From NCBI GenBank assembly GCA_000383295.1, contig KB911071.1:30068-94067 (forward strand): a DNA stretch of 64,000 nt, written 5' to 3'. The notes under the pieces are model-generated. The model was not told the DNA's origin. It saw nothing but the letters and a program-made list of their open reading frames with translations, and made no database searches. This document shows positions 8,352-16,891 of the stretch, in pieces. How positions within the stretch are numbered: position 1 is the stretch's first letter; each line of letters begins with the position of its first letter. The stretch comes from Faecalispora sporosphaeroides DSM 1294 (GTDB taxonomy: Bacteria; Bacillota; Clostridia; Oscillospirales; Acutalibacteraceae). Position numbers and translations under genes: made by a program.

Positions 8352-10252
8352 GCGCGGCAGAAAAAAATCCCGAAGAAAAAAACGATTCCCCTGCGGAAAA
8401 GAAAAATACCGGCAAAACCATCCGGCGCATTTTGGGCTATCTGCGCCCCTACCGGGCCCATCTCGCGGTTGTAACAGCCGCCATCCTCGTCAGCTCAGGC
8501 GCACAAATTGCCGGCAGCGCCCTGCTGAAAACCATTATCGACGACTGCCTGACCCCGTTGGTTCGGCAGTACGACGGCGCGCTGATGCACAAATTTCTGC
8601 GTTTGACGTTTGCCATGCTCGCGCTGTTCGTGGCAAGCGCGCTTGGGTCGTATCTGTACAGCTACCTGATGCTCAAAATTTCCACCACAACGCTCTACAA
8701 AATCCGCACAGAACTGTTTGCAAAAATGGAGCACCTCCCCCTGCGCTATTTCGATTCCAAATCGAACGGTGAGCTGATGAGCCGCTTTACCAACGACACC
8801 GACACACTGCGCGATATGATCAACAGCAGTGTGACCAGCTTTCTTTCGTCCCTTCTCACCGTTACTGGAATTTTTGTGCTCATGCTCTGGTACAGCTGGC
8901 AGCTGACGCTTCTTACCGTCCTCCTGCTGGCGGTGATGGTGAACGTCATCCGCGTGATTGGCGGAAGGAGCGGGGACGCCTTTCAAAAGCAGCAGGCCGC
9001 GCTCGGCTCTCTCAACGGCTATATTGAAGAAATGATCGAGGGGCAGCGCGTCGTCAAGGTATTCCGTCATGAGCAGGCCGCGCGCGAAGAATTCCGGCGC
9101 ATCAACGAAGCCCTGCGCGAATCCGCCGACCGGGCCAACACATTTGCCAATATTCTGCTGCCCATCATGACCAATCTGGCCAGTCTGCAATACGCTCTCA
9201 CCGCTGTTCTGGGCTGCATACTGGCTATCGGCAATATTCTCACGCTCGGCACCGTGGTGCTGTTTTTGCAGTTCACCCGCAGCTTCTCCTCCCCGCTGAC
9301 GCAGATGTCGCAGCAGCTTAGCTCGGTGCTCAACGCGCTGGCCGGGGCCGAGCGCATCTTTGCGCTGATCGATGAACCGCCGGAAATCGACGAAGGCCGC
9401 GTCACGCTGACGCATGCGGAGCAGAACGCCGACGGCACCCTGTGCGAAAGCAAAGAGCACGGCAGCCTGTGGGCCTGGAAGATTCCCGCCCCCCATGCGG
9501 GCGCTTCTCTGCGCAGGCTGGAGGGCCGGGTAGAGCTTGAACACGTGGTGTTCGGCTACGACCCGGAAAAGCCCGTGCTCAGCGATCTTTCGCTGTGTGC
9601 GAACCCCGGGGAAAAATTCGCGTTTGTCGGCTCCACCGGAGCGGGAAAAACCACGATCACAAACCTGATCAACCGCTTTTATGAGGTGCAGCAGGGCAGC
9701 ATCCGTTTCGACGGCATTGAAATCGGCAGCATCAAAAAGGATGACCTGCGCCGCTCCCTCGCTCTGGTGCTGCAGGACACCCATCTGTTCACCGGCACGG
9801 TGATGGAAAACATCCGCTACGGCAGACTGAACGCGACCGACGACGAGGTCGTCGCCGCCGCAACACTTTCAAATGCCGATTCGTTCATCCGGCATCTTCC
9901 GCAGGGGTACCACACTGTGCTGACCGCCGACGGGGCCAACCTGTCGCAGGGGCAGCGACAGCTGCTGGCAATTGCCCGGGCCGCCGTGGCAGACCCGCCC
10001 GTGCTGATTCTGGATGAAGCGACCTCTTCCATCGACACGCGCACCGAGGTGCTGATTGAACAGGGAATGAACCGCCTGATGCAGGGCCGCACCGTGCTTG
10101 TGATTGCCCACCGCCTTTCCACCGTGCGCGGTGCGGACCGCATTCTCGTTTTGGAGCACGGCCGCATGGTAGAGCAGGGCACCCATGAGGAGCTTTTGTC
10201 CCTGCACGGCAGATATGACCAGCTGTACCGCGGCATATCCGAGCTCTCATAA
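8348..10252 (+). CDS. Heterodimeric ABC exporter, subunit B (catalytic)
   Basis: A 634-residue half transporter with six transmembrane helices (about residues 35-345) and an ATPase domain with Walker A GSTGAGKTT, signature LSQGQRQ and Walker B VLILDEATS. The catalytic glutamate is intact, so this subunit complements the degenerate site of the preceding one. An insert of about 45 residues (around 355-400) separates the membrane and ATPase domains, which is why it is longer than its partner. The gene overlaps its partner (ATGA) and is followed by a strong terminator, so the two form a closed operon. Confidence 0.9.
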   Translation: MSAAEKNPEEKNDSPAEKKNTGKTIRRILGYLRPYRAHLAVVTAAILVSSGAQIAGSALLKTIIDDCLTPLVRQYDGALMHKFLRLTFAMLALFVASALGSYLYSYLMLKISTTTLYKIRTELFAKMEHLPLRYFDSKSNGELMSRFTNDTDTLRDMINSSVTSFLSSLLTVTGIFVLMLWYSWQLTLLTVLLLAVMVNVIRVIGGRSGDAFQKQQAALGSLNGYIEEMIEGQRVVKVFRHEQAAREEFRRINEALRESADRANTFANILLPIMTNLASLQYALTAVLGCILAIGNILTLGTVVLFLQFTRSFSSPLTQMSQQLSSVLNALAGAERIFALIDEPPEIDEGRVTLTHAEQNADGTLCESKEHGSLWAWKIPAPHAGASLRRLEGRVELEHVVFGYDPEKPVLSDLSLCANPGEKFAFVGSTGAGKTTITNLINRFYEVQQGSIRFDGIEIGSIKKDDLRRSLALVLQDTHLFTGTVMENIRYGRLNATDDEVVAAATLSNADSFIRHLPQGYHTVLTADGANLSQGQRQLLAIARAAVADPPVLILDEATSSIDTRTEVLIEQGMNRLMQGRTVLVIAHRLSTVRGADRILVLEHGRMVEQGTHEELLSLHGRYDQLYRGISELS

Positions 10253-10254
10253 GC

Positions 10255-10297
10255 AGACAGAGCTCTTTCCCAAAAGGGAAAGAGCTCTGTCTTTTTT
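10255..10297 (+). terminator. Rho-independent terminator
   Basis: A perfect 17-bp stem (AGACAGAGCTCTTTCCC and its complement) with an AAAA loop and a T6 run directly after the exporter operon. Confidence 0.92.
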
Positions 10298-10300
10298 AAT

Positions 10301-10669
10301 TCACGTACCTGTTTTGCGAAGCTCCTGCGCACGCAGCTCCCGCTCCATATCGGCTACCGGCAGTCCCGTCGCATCCTCTACCGGTACCGCGATCGAGATG
10401 CCGTGCGCCTCGGTGCAGAACCCGCAGCTCTCACAAATGGCCCGCATAATGCCCTGCTTTCTATCCCGTAGGGTCAAAATCAGAACGATCTCTTTTTCCG
10501 GATGAATCGAGAACCCGAGGATTTTCTCCGCCTCGTGCATTCCCGCTCCGCGCGCTAACACAATGGTTCCTCCGGTGGCGCCGCCCAGTTTCGCCGCTTT
10601 CATTACCTGTTCCGAATACCCACGACTTACAATGGTAATGATCAGATTATACTGGCTCGCAGCAATCAC
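10301..10669 (-). CDS. PII-like signalling protein, second copy
   Basis: A 122-residue protein of the PII (GlnB-like) superfamily: the first strand YNLIITIVSRGYSE, then AAKLGGATGGTIVLARG in place of the canonical T-loop start, and a C-terminal strand with GISIAVPVED. PII proteins sense ATP/ADP and 2-oxoglutarate or other small ligands and bind transporters or enzymes. No canonical T-loop tyrosine is visible, so this is a divergent member. It overlaps the upstream PII-like gene by 23 bases in another frame, so translation is probably coupled. No ammonium transporter or glutamine synthetase is adjacent. Confidence 0.78.
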   Translation of the reverse strand: MIAASQYNLIITIVSRGYSEQVMKAAKLGGATGGTIVLARGAGMHEAEKILGFSIHPEKEIVLILTLRDRKQGIMRAICESCGFCTEAHGISIAVPVEDATGLPVADMERELRAQELRKTGT

Positions 10670-11036
10670 AGGAATCCCCCTTTCCTTTTTGAAACTCGCC
10701 CGTCATAAGCGACAGGGTTTTTGATCCGCCTACACTGGAAATCGGGATTGTAAATGCAACGCCGCTGCCCGCTTTATCCAGCTGCATCTCATGCTGCAGC
10801 TTTTTCATCAGTTCCGGAACCTTCTCCGCCGGAGCGGAGCTGAGCACAATATCCTTTTCCGTTTCGCCGATTCCAAGATAATTCAGCAGTTCTGAGCTGG
10901 CTGTGCCATGTCCCAGAAAGATATAGTTGAAATTCAGATGTTCGGAATTGAGAAGCTTTGATACCTTTTCCCCTTGATGGCGGTTTACAATCGCAACGAT
11001 CAAAGAAAGCTTTTTCGACAAGGCTGTGTCCAACAT
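10647..11036 (-). CDS. PII-like signalling protein, first copy
   Basis: A 129-residue PII-superfamily protein. It opens with KKLSLIVAIVNRHQGEKV, keeps the strand FNYIFLGHGTASSELL, and ends with VAFTIPISSVGG plus a short tail carrying CDCC. The Cys-rich tail is unusual for PII and could bind metal (inference). It is the promoter-proximal member of a two-gene unit. A strong promoter lies just before it, inside the gap after the peptide-binding gene. Paired PII-like genes of this type occur in Clostridia, often beside a membrane protein; here none is adjacent. Confidence 0.75.
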   Translation of the reverse strand: MLDTALSKKLSLIVAIVNRHQGEKVSKLLNSEHLNFNYIFLGHGTASSELLNYLGIGETEKDIVLSSAPAEKVPELMKKLQHEMQLDKAGSGVAFTIPISSVGGSKTLSLMTGEFQKGKGDSCDCCEPV

Positions 11037-11155
11037 CCTTTCGTCCTCCCTTAACCCCGTCAGGGTTCTCTGTCAAAGCCGTATCCCGCAATGGGGCAGG
11101 CCTGCTTCGTGCATGTTACCCGCGGGGAAAACATCCCCCGCGGCTCCGTCGTTAC
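11037..11155 (-). promoter_or_regulatory. Structured 5' leader of the PII-like pair
   Basis: On the minus strand the leader holds a strong dyad at 11119-11143 (CCGCGGGG/CCCCCGCGG) and a smaller one near 11050-11065 (AACCC-TGAC-GGGGTT) just before the GGGAGGA ribosome-binding site. No T-run follows either, so they look like leader structure rather than terminators. Confidence 0.45.
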
Positions 11156-11184
11156 ATTATATAGAATTTGCCGTCTTTCGTCAA
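11156..11184 (-). promoter_or_regulatory. Sigma-A promoter of the PII-like pair
   Basis: On the minus strand: TTGACG (11179-11184), a 17-bp spacer, then TATAAT (11156-11161). It lies immediately after the stop codon of the peptide-binding gene, so the PII-like pair has its own strong promoter. Confidence 0.75.
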
Positions 11185-11187
11185 TCC

Positions 11188-12804
11188 CTAGTCCGTTTTT
11201 CCAGCAAGTAAAAAATCAATTCCGGCGGAGTTGGGGCGAAATACGATTCCGGTGACTCCTTTTCCGCAGGCGTAATAGCTGTTCTTATAATAAATCGGGT
11301 AAAAAACCGCGTGAGCGCTCAGGTAATTTTCCGCCTGAAGATACGAAGAAAGCGCGGCGGCGCCGCCGGACTGCTCCGCTGCGAGCAGCAAACGGTCAAA
11401 CTCCGGGCTGGCAAGGCGCGACGGATTCTGCGGACTGTCGGATCGGAACACGGAGAGCATCTTGCCGTCCTTCTCCGGGTAAATCCCGGTGAGCGCAATC
11501 TGGTATTCTCCCGAATCCACCGCCTTCCGGAGCTCGCTTTCCGCCATAGGCTGCATGCTGAAATACTGGCCTGTCAGGCGGTTCCACGCCACGAGCATTT
11601 CGTTTACCATCAGCTTACTCTGCTCGGTGTCCGGGCACAGTACCGTAACGTGAGAAAACTCCGGGTGCCCAAGCTCTTTCAGGCCGGCCTGCACCAATGT
11701 GCCGCCCTGCGTGCCCTCCTTCAGGTATCCCGCCGCCGTGCCCGCCTGCTGCCGGTAATTCCGGCCCATCAGCATGGCCTGCGGGCCAATGATATATTCC
11801 GCCTGCGCCGCCTTTTCGGGCAGGTGCTCCAAAAGCTTCTGCCGCGGCAGCGCCCGCACCAGGCCCTGCCGGATCTTTTCGTTCTGCATCAGCGGGTCCT
11901 GGGTGTTGAACGCCAGCCCCCAGGTGATATCCTGGAACGAGGTGATCGGCAGACCCAGCTCCTGCGCCTTCGCCACCTGCTGCTCCGGCAGAGCGATCGC
12001 GTCTACCGCCGAGGTGGTAAGCGCCTTGATCGGGTCGGCGACGTCCACATCCGAACCGCTCATGAAAAAAATCAGAGCGGCCGGCAGCACGGCCTGTGCG
12101 CCGCGGTACGTGTCGGAGCGGGTCAGCTTGATCTGCTTGCCGTGATCCCAGCTGTACTTGTTCCCCAAAACAAACGGTCCGTTGCTTAAAATGGATTTGT
12201 ATTCCAGGCCGTATTTGCCCTGCGTCTGCTGAAAGAATGCTTCATTGCAGGGCATGAATACGCCCTCAGCGGTCAGCGACGGAAAATCCGCATACGCGTA
12301 CTCCAGCTCCACCACCAGTGTTGTATCGTTTTCAGCCCGCACACCCAGCTGGTCGGTCGGCAGGGAGCCGGCGCTGACCTTGCGGGCATTCTTCACCACA
12401 TACAGCGGGCGGCAGGCCTCCGATTTGGTCTGCGGGGCCAGCGCACGGCGAAACGCAAACACAAAATCCGCCGCCGTTACCGGCTGACCGTCGGACCACA
12501 CAGCGTTTTCGCGCAGCCGAAAGGTAAACACGGTGGCCGCATCATTCGCACTCCAGCTCTCCGCTACGCCGGGAACCGCTTTTCCGTTTTGGTCGAGCCG
12601 GGTCAGGCCCTCGTAAAGGGCGCCGATGGCCAGAATTGCGGAAGAATCGGTAGCCACCTGCGGGTCGAGCGTTTGTGGCTCCTGATCAACGTAGTATTTT
12701 ATTATTTTGTCCGCGGCCTCGTTCTTTTGCTGCCCGCAGGACGGAAACACCAGCAGCATGCACGCGACGAGGAGCGCAGAAAGCATCCTTCTCAACTTTA
12801 TCAC
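11188..12804 (-). CDS. Peptide-type ABC transporter substrate-binding lipoprotein
   Basis: A 538-residue extracellular solute-binding protein, family 5 (OppA/DppA type). A lipoprotein signal peptide ends in a lipobox near residue 23 (VFPSCGQ). The family start YYVDQEPQTLDPQ and the motif LRENAVWSDGQPVTAADFVFAFRR follow. It should capture oligopeptides, or a related ligand such as nickel or a glycan, outside the membrane. No permease or ATPase gene is adjacent, so it is an orphan that must use a transporter encoded elsewhere or act as a sensor. It is transcribed alone on the minus strand. Confidence 0.88.
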   Translation of the reverse strand: MIKLRRMLSALLVACMLLVFPSCGQQKNEAADKIIKYYVDQEPQTLDPQVATDSSAILAIGALYEGLTRLDQNGKAVPGVAESWSANDAATVFTFRLRENAVWSDGQPVTAADFVFAFRRALAPQTKSEACRPLYVVKNARKVSAGSLPTDQLGVRAENDTTLVVELEYAYADFPSLTAEGVFMPCNEAFFQQTQGKYGLEYKSILSNGPFVLGNKYSWDHGKQIKLTRSDTYRGAQAVLPAALIFFMSGSDVDVADPIKALTTSAVDAIALPEQQVAKAQELGLPITSFQDITWGLAFNTQDPLMQNEKIRQGLVRALPRQKLLEHLPEKAAQAEYIIGPQAMLMGRNYRQQAGTAAGYLKEGTQGGTLVQAGLKELGHPEFSHVTVLCPDTEQSKLMVNEMLVAWNRLTGQYFSMQPMAESELRKAVDSGEYQIALTGIYPEKDGKMLSVFRSDSPQNPSRLASPEFDRLLLAAEQSGGAAALSSYLQAENYLSAHAVFYPIYYKNSYYACGKGVTGIVFRPNSAGIDFLLAGKTD

Positions 12805-12968
12805 CTATTCGTATTCTTATCATAGTATGTCAATTTAAAAGGTTAAATATCTGCTTTTTTCCCGCGCCTTCGGCAGGAAAAAGAAAACACCTGTGTTTCT
12901 TTCTTTTCCATTCAATTCTAGCATGTTTCACGGGCGTTTGCAACGCGCCGGGAGGCCCGGAAAACGCG

Positions 12969-13008
12969 AAAAAAGCAGCAAGGCATTGAATTTGCTTTGC
13001 TGCTTTTC
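12969..13008 (-). terminator. Terminator downstream of htrA
   Basis: The dyad AAAGCAGCAA...TTGCTGCTTT, with one mismatched base in the arm, reads on the minus strand into a T6 run. It lies downstream of the htrA stop codon at 13201. Copy C of the repeat lies between them, so a minus-strand transcript would include the reverse of that element. Confidence 0.75.
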
Positions 13009-13053
13009 CGCAGCGCCCGAAATGGGGCCGCCGTTTTGTTTGGAAGGAAGAGA

Positions 13054-13117
13054 GTTTATAAGAACCTCACGCCGTGAGCGGCAGCATAGCTGCCGACGGC
13101 TGAGAGAGCCTTGAAAC
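13054..13117 (+). repeat. Dispersed promoter-hairpin element, copy C (most divergent)
   Basis: Has TATAAG in place of TATAAT, then AACCTCACG, outer stem GCCGT/ACGGC, bulge GAG, inner stem CGGCAGC/GCTGCCG and tail TGAGAGAGCCTTGAAAC. Both stems differ in sequence from copies A, B and D but remain fully paired, which is the best evidence that the fold is conserved rather than the bases. It points against htrA, toward the 3' end of that gene. Confidence 0.78.
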
Positions 13118-13200
13118 TCGAAGCAGAAGATGTCTACCGCTTGAAGAGGAAACATTTGGCACTCTCTAATTCTCGTTGTGAAAAATCGTTGTTAGTAAAA

Positions 13201-14556
13201 TCAGCTGCCGGTAGACTGCGCCAGCGTGACGCTCGCCGTAAAGGTCTTGCCCGTCTTCGGCCTTGTCACACTCAGCGAAACGGTTTCTCCCGGCTTTTTC
13301 GCCGCAATTGCGGACGTGAGCACGGTGCTGGAATTGATTTGCTTGCCGTCTATCTTGGTGATAACGTCGCCGGCTTCAATCCCCGCCGCGCTGACGGAGG
13401 GATTCACCGCGGAGGACACATAGTACCCGACCGGCAGCCCGTACAGGCGGGAAATCATGGTATCGACAAACTGGCCCGAAATTCCGAGCATTGCGCGGTC
13501 CTTCACATAGCCGTACTTTTTGAGGTCTTCAATAATCGGCTTGGCATCGTCGATCGGAATGGCGAACCCAAGGCCCTCGTAGCCCTCCGCCACAATCTTG
13601 GAGGAGTTGATGCCGATGACCTGGCCCGTGGAATTGACCAGCGCGCCGCCGGAGTTGCCGGGGTTAATCGCCGCGTCGGTCTGGATGCATTTCATGGTGT
13701 AGCCGTTTTCGCTGTTGGTGATTTCACGGTTCAGCGCGGAAACATAGCCGATGGTTACGCTGGAGTTGAATTCCAGGCCGCCGGGGTTGCCGATCGCCAT
13801 AACGGTGTCCGCCACCTGCAGGGAGGAGGAGGAGCCCAGCTCGGCGGCTGTCAGGCCGGTCGCCTGAATTTTCACCACCGCCAGGTCGGTTACGGTATCG
13901 CTGCCGATCAGCTTGGCTTCGTGAGATTTCCCGTCGGACAAAATCACCTTCAGGGAATCCGCCCCGGAGACCACATGGGCGTTTGTGACGATATAGCCGT
14001 CCGAAGAAATGATGATGCCCGAGCCCTCGCTCGCGGGGGCAACCGCCGATTCATCACTGCCGGAGCGGCGCTGTAAACTCAGCGACTGACTCACCTGATA
14101 ATTCTGAATGCAAACGACGGAGGGAATCACCTTTTTCGCGATCTCCTGTACTGTGAGCGAGCCGGCCTTCGTCGTGGTGGTCGGCGTCGTCAGAATGGAG
14201 GAGGAGGCGGGAGCCTGACTCGAGGAAGCGCTGCTGGAAGCGGCGCCGCCGTTCAGGGTGACATATCCGTTATTGACCAATGCGACAAAACCGCCGACGG
14301 AGCCCGCCGAAATCATCAGACAGGCCAAAACACCGCACAAAATTTTGGTGACTGTCCTCTTTTTTGGCCCTTTGGGGGGCTCTGGCCCGGAGGAAGAGCT
14401 GTTGTAGCCGCCCGGCTGCTGAGAACCATACGAACGGTAAGTGCTGCCGTCCCACTGCACCTGCTGCTGTGGGTTGTTCCACTGGTAGCTGCCCCTCGTT
14501 GTATAGTTGTCGCGCGGCGTGTTGTTCTGTTTGTCGTAATCATCATAGGGATACAT
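13201..14556 (-). CDS. HtrA/DegP-like membrane-anchored serine protease
   Basis: A 451-residue trypsin-like protease with a C-terminal PDZ domain. A Gln/Asn/Ser-rich cytoplasmic head (1-65) is followed by one transmembrane helix (about 70-95), a Ser/Thr linker, the protease domain (about 130-330) and the PDZ domain (about 345-445). The catalytic triad is visible: His in VTNAHVVSG, Asp in TDLAVVKI and Ser in NPGNSGGALV. HtrA proteases degrade or refold damaged proteins at the cell surface under envelope stress. Start ATG 14556. It lies 144 bp downstream of the malic enzyme gene on the same strand and ends at the terminator near 13.0 kb. Confidence 0.92.
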   Translation of the reverse strand: MYPYDDYDKQNNTPRDNYTTRGSYQWNNPQQQVQWDGSTYRSYGSQQPGGYNSSSSGPEPPKGPKKRTVTKILCGVLACLMISAGSVGGFVALVNNGYVTLNGGAASSSASSSQAPASSSILTTPTTTTKAGSLTVQEIAKKVIPSVVCIQNYQVSQSLSLQRRSGSDESAVAPASEGSGIIISSDGYIVTNAHVVSGADSLKVILSDGKSHEAKLIGSDTVTDLAVVKIQATGLTAAELGSSSSLQVADTVMAIGNPGGLEFNSSVTIGYVSALNREITNSENGYTMKCIQTDAAINPGNSGGALVNSTGQVIGINSSKIVAEGYEGLGFAIPIDDAKPIIEDLKKYGYVKDRAMLGISGQFVDTMISRLYGLPVGYYVSSAVNPSVSAAGIEAGDVITKIDGKQINSSTVLTSAIAAKKPGETVSLSVTRPKTGKTFTASVTLAQSTGS

Positions 14557-14700
14557 AACATCAGGTCCTTTCCTATGTGGCTTGTTTCGATAGCTTTAGT
14601 ATGCCAAAGGAATGTGAAAAACCTGTGAAGACTGCTTATCTTTTTTATGACGGAATCGAGAAAAAAATGTGACCGTGAACTGAAAATATGATGAAAGAGC

Positions 14701-15873
14701 TCAAATGCGGGCCACGTTGGTGCGGCGGGCGGCTTCGGCAACGGCCTTTGCCACCTCGGGCGCCACGCTCTTATCGAGCGGGGAGGGAATAATATATTCC
14801 GGAGAAAGCTCCTCCGCGGGGATCATCCCTGCAATGGCAAACGCAGCCGCAAGCTTCATTTCGTCGTTGATGTCTTTCGCGCGAACGTCGAGCGCGCCGC
14901 GGAAAATACCGGGGAACGCCAGCAGATTGTTGATCTGGTTCGGGTAATCGGAGCGGCCTGTGCCAACCACAGCCGCCCCGGCAGCCAACGCTTCCTCGGG
15001 GAAAATTTCGGGCACCGGGTTTGCCATCGCAAATACAACGGGGCGCGGCGCCATGCTTTTTACCATCTCTGCGCTCACGCAGTTTGGGGCGGAAACGCCC
15101 AAAAAGAAATCCGCACCCTTCATCACGTCGGCCAGTGTGCCGCGAACATGCTCCCGGTTTGTGATTTTCGCCATGTCGGCCTGCCCCGGGTTGAGCCAGT
15201 CCTCGCCCTCGCAGACGGCGCCCTTGCGATCGCACAGAATCAGATTCTTCACACCGAGAGACAGCAGCAGCTTTGCGCACGCGATGCCCGCGGAGCCTGC
15301 GCCGTTAACCACACCGCACACCTTGGCGATATCCTTTTTCACGACCTTCAGCGCGTTGATCATCGCCGCACCCACCACAACCGCCGTACCGTGCTGGTCG
15401 TCGTGGAACACCGGGATATCCAGCGACGCTTTCAGGCGGCGCTCGATTTCAAAGCAGCGGGGCGCTGCAATATCCTCCAGATTGATGCCGCCGAACGAAC
15501 CGGCCAGAAGCTCTACCGTACGCACGATCTCGTCGGTATCCTTGGAGCGGATGCACAGCGGAATCGCGTCCACACCGCCGAACGTCTTGAACAAAACGGC
15601 CTTCCCCTCCATGACGGGCATTCCGGCCTCCGGGCCGATGTCGCCAAGCCCCAGCACGGCCGTACCGTCCGTTACAACTGCCACCAGGTTGCCGCGGCGC
15701 GTGTATTCGTAAGACTTGTCCACATCCTTGCTGATCTCTTTACAGGGCTCCGCCACGCCGGGTGTATAAGCAACGGAGAGATCGTCTCTGGTTTCAACGG
15801 GGCAGTTGACCTGAATCTGAATCTTTCCTTTCCATTCTCTATGCCTTTTTAATGCTTCTGCTGCATAATTCAT
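14701..15873 (-). CDS. NAD(P)-dependent malic enzyme
   Basis: A 390-residue short-form bacterial malic enzyme, which decarboxylates malate to pyruvate with reduction of NAD(P). Markers are VAYTPGVAEPCKEI near the N-terminus, the metal/substrate region GGINLEDIAAPRCFEIE, DDQHGTAVVV, and the dinucleotide fold NGAGSAGIACAKLL. The open frame extends to 16107, but GGAGGAACAGCAA before ATG 15873 and family alignment fix the start there. A promoter TTGAAA/TATACT lies 35-62 bp upstream, divergent from the HAD phosphatase gene. It fits the organic-acid metabolism suggested by the citrate lyase genes at the right end. Confidence 0.92.
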   Translation of the reverse strand: MNYAAEALKRHREWKGKIQIQVNCPVETRDDLSVAYTPGVAEPCKEISKDVDKSYEYTRRGNLVAVVTDGTAVLGLGDIGPEAGMPVMEGKAVLFKTFGGVDAIPLCIRSKDTDEIVRTVELLAGSFGGINLEDIAAPRCFEIERRLKASLDIPVFHDDQHGTAVVVGAAMINALKVVKKDIAKVCGVVNGAGSAGIACAKLLLSLGVKNLILCDRKGAVCEGEDWLNPGQADMAKITNREHVRGTLADVMKGADFFLGVSAPNCVSAEMVKSMAPRPVVFAMANPVPEIFPEEALAAGAAVVGTGRSDYPNQINNLLAFPGIFRGALDVRAKDINDEMKLAAAFAIAGMIPAEELSPEYIIPSPLDKSVAPEVAKAVAEAARRTNVARI

Positions 15874-15907
15874 TTGCTGTTCCTCCAATTTTTGCACATT
15901 TGATTCC

Positions 15908-15935
15908 AGTATAACATATTTTCTGCAGCTTTCAA
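15908..15935 (-). promoter_or_regulatory. Promoter of the malic enzyme gene
   Basis: On the minus strand: TTGAAA (15930-15935), a 16-bp spacer ending in TGT, then TATACT (15908-15913). The TGn before the -10 makes it an extended -10 promoter. Confidence 0.6.
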
Positions 15936-15954
15936 GAATAGTTCCTGCAAATCC

Positions 15955-15984
15955 TTGCAAAACGGCGAAAAATATGTTTAGATA
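15955..15984 (+). promoter_or_regulatory. Promoter of the HAD phosphatase gene
   Basis: TTGCAA (15955-15960), an 18-bp spacer and TAGATA (15979-15984), about 50 bp before the start codon. It is a weak match to sigma-A. Confidence 0.4.
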
Positions 15985-16033
15985 AGAATGTAAGCAATAT
16001 TTCAGATACCATACAGAAAGGAGATTGCTTATC

Positions 16034-16711
16034 ATGTACCAAGCATGTATTTTTGACTTGGATGGAACCCTGGCAGATACGCTCGATTCCATTGCGCATT
16101 TCGGCAACTCTGCGCTGGAGGAGTGCGGTTACCCGGCAATTGATCGTGAAAAATATCGCTACCTGGTTGGAAAAGGCTCGGATCTTCTGATGCGCGGAAT
16201 GCTTCAGGAGGTTTCTCCGAAAGGATACACCGAAGATGATGTGATTCTGCTGCGCAAAACCTACGAAAATCTTTACGAGCAGGACCCGATGTATTTTGTA
16301 GATCAGTACGCCGGCATGGAAGATATGCTGCGGGAGCTGAAGAATCGCGGAATCAAGCTGGCGGTGCTTTCCAACAAACCGCACCACATTACCTCGCGCC
16401 TGATTACGATGCTGTATTCTCCGGGGCTGTTCAACGTGTGCTACGGCCAGCGTTTCAACGTAGAGCGCAAGCCGTCGCCGGAGGGCGCTCTGGAAATCGC
16501 GAAAGAGCTTGACGCAGAACCGAAGAACTGTCTTTACATCGGCGACAGCAATGTGGATATGCAAACCGGTACCGCCGCCGGGATGGACACCGTAGGCGTG
16601 CTGTGGGGCTTTCGCTGCCGCAGTGAACTGGAGCAAAGTCACGCAAAACATATTGTGCGCCATCCGAATGAGATTCTGTCGATCGCGCTGGGAGAGGCTG
16701 AGGCAGACTGA
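16034..16711 (+). CDS. HAD family phosphatase (phosphoglycolate phosphatase-like)
   Basis: A 225-residue HAD hydrolase with all four motifs: DLDGTLADT (nucleophile Asp), LSNKPH (Thr/Ser motif II position), the Lys in KPSPEGALE, and YIGDSNVDMQTG with the metal-binding acids. A helical cap (about residues 15-85) places it with the phosphoglycolate phosphatase/beta-phosphoglucomutase subgroup, so it probably removes phosphate from a small metabolite. The exact substrate is unknown. I chose ATG 16034 because AAAGGAG ends 10 bases before it; a TTG at 16025 lies too close to that site. A terminator follows. Confidence 0.85.
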   Translation: MYQACIFDLDGTLADTLDSIAHFGNSALEECGYPAIDREKYRYLVGKGSDLLMRGMLQEVSPKGYTEDDVILLRKTYENLYEQDPMYFVDQYAGMEDMLRELKNRGIKLAVLSNKPHHITSRLITMLYSPGLFNVCYGQRFNVERKPSPEGALEIAKELDAEPKNCLYIGDSNVDMQTGTAAGMDTVGVLWGFRCRSELEQSHAKHIVRHPNEILSIALGEAEAD

Positions 16712-16736
16712 TACAGGAACATAAGAAAGCACGGAA

Positions 16737-16786
16737 GAAAAAGAGCATGGGCCGCGGTGTGATGCCGCGGCCCATGCTCTTTTTCT
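16737..16786 (+). terminator. Rho-independent terminator
   Basis: A long GC-rich stem (AAAGAGCATGGGCCGCGG and complement), a seven-base loop and a T5 run, just after the HAD phosphatase gene. Confidence 0.9.
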
Positions 16787-16829
16787 GTGTCACAATCACA
16801 CAAAAATTGTAAAAAACACAAAGACAACG

Positions 16830-16859
16830 TTGGTTTTCTTTCTGTATATACTATATAAT
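16830..16859 (+). promoter_or_regulatory. Promoter of the first ECF sigma operon
   Basis: TTGGTT (16830-16835), an 18-bp spacer and a perfect TATAAT (16854-16859), 32 bp before the GTG start. It looks like a housekeeping-sigma promoter. An AAC motif lies at 16826-16828, at a position where an autoregulated ECF -35 could sit, but this is not decisive. Confidence 0.5.
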
Positions 16860-16891
16860 GAGAGCAGCAAAAGGCGAAGAGGTGATGATCA

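Larger units (their letters stand above)
12805..13200. other. Intergenic region with terminator and repeat copy C
   Basis: No gene supported. It carries the htrA terminator (12969-13008) and element copy C (13054-13117). Between 12805 and 12960 I see only AT-rich upstream sequence of the peptide-binding gene. Confidence 0.55.

Noticed and set aside
13111-14076. A 321-codon plus-strand frame opposite htrA, starting near repeat copy C.
   Set aside because: Although repeat C points this way and might give a transcript, the frame shows no protein family features and no ribosome-binding site.
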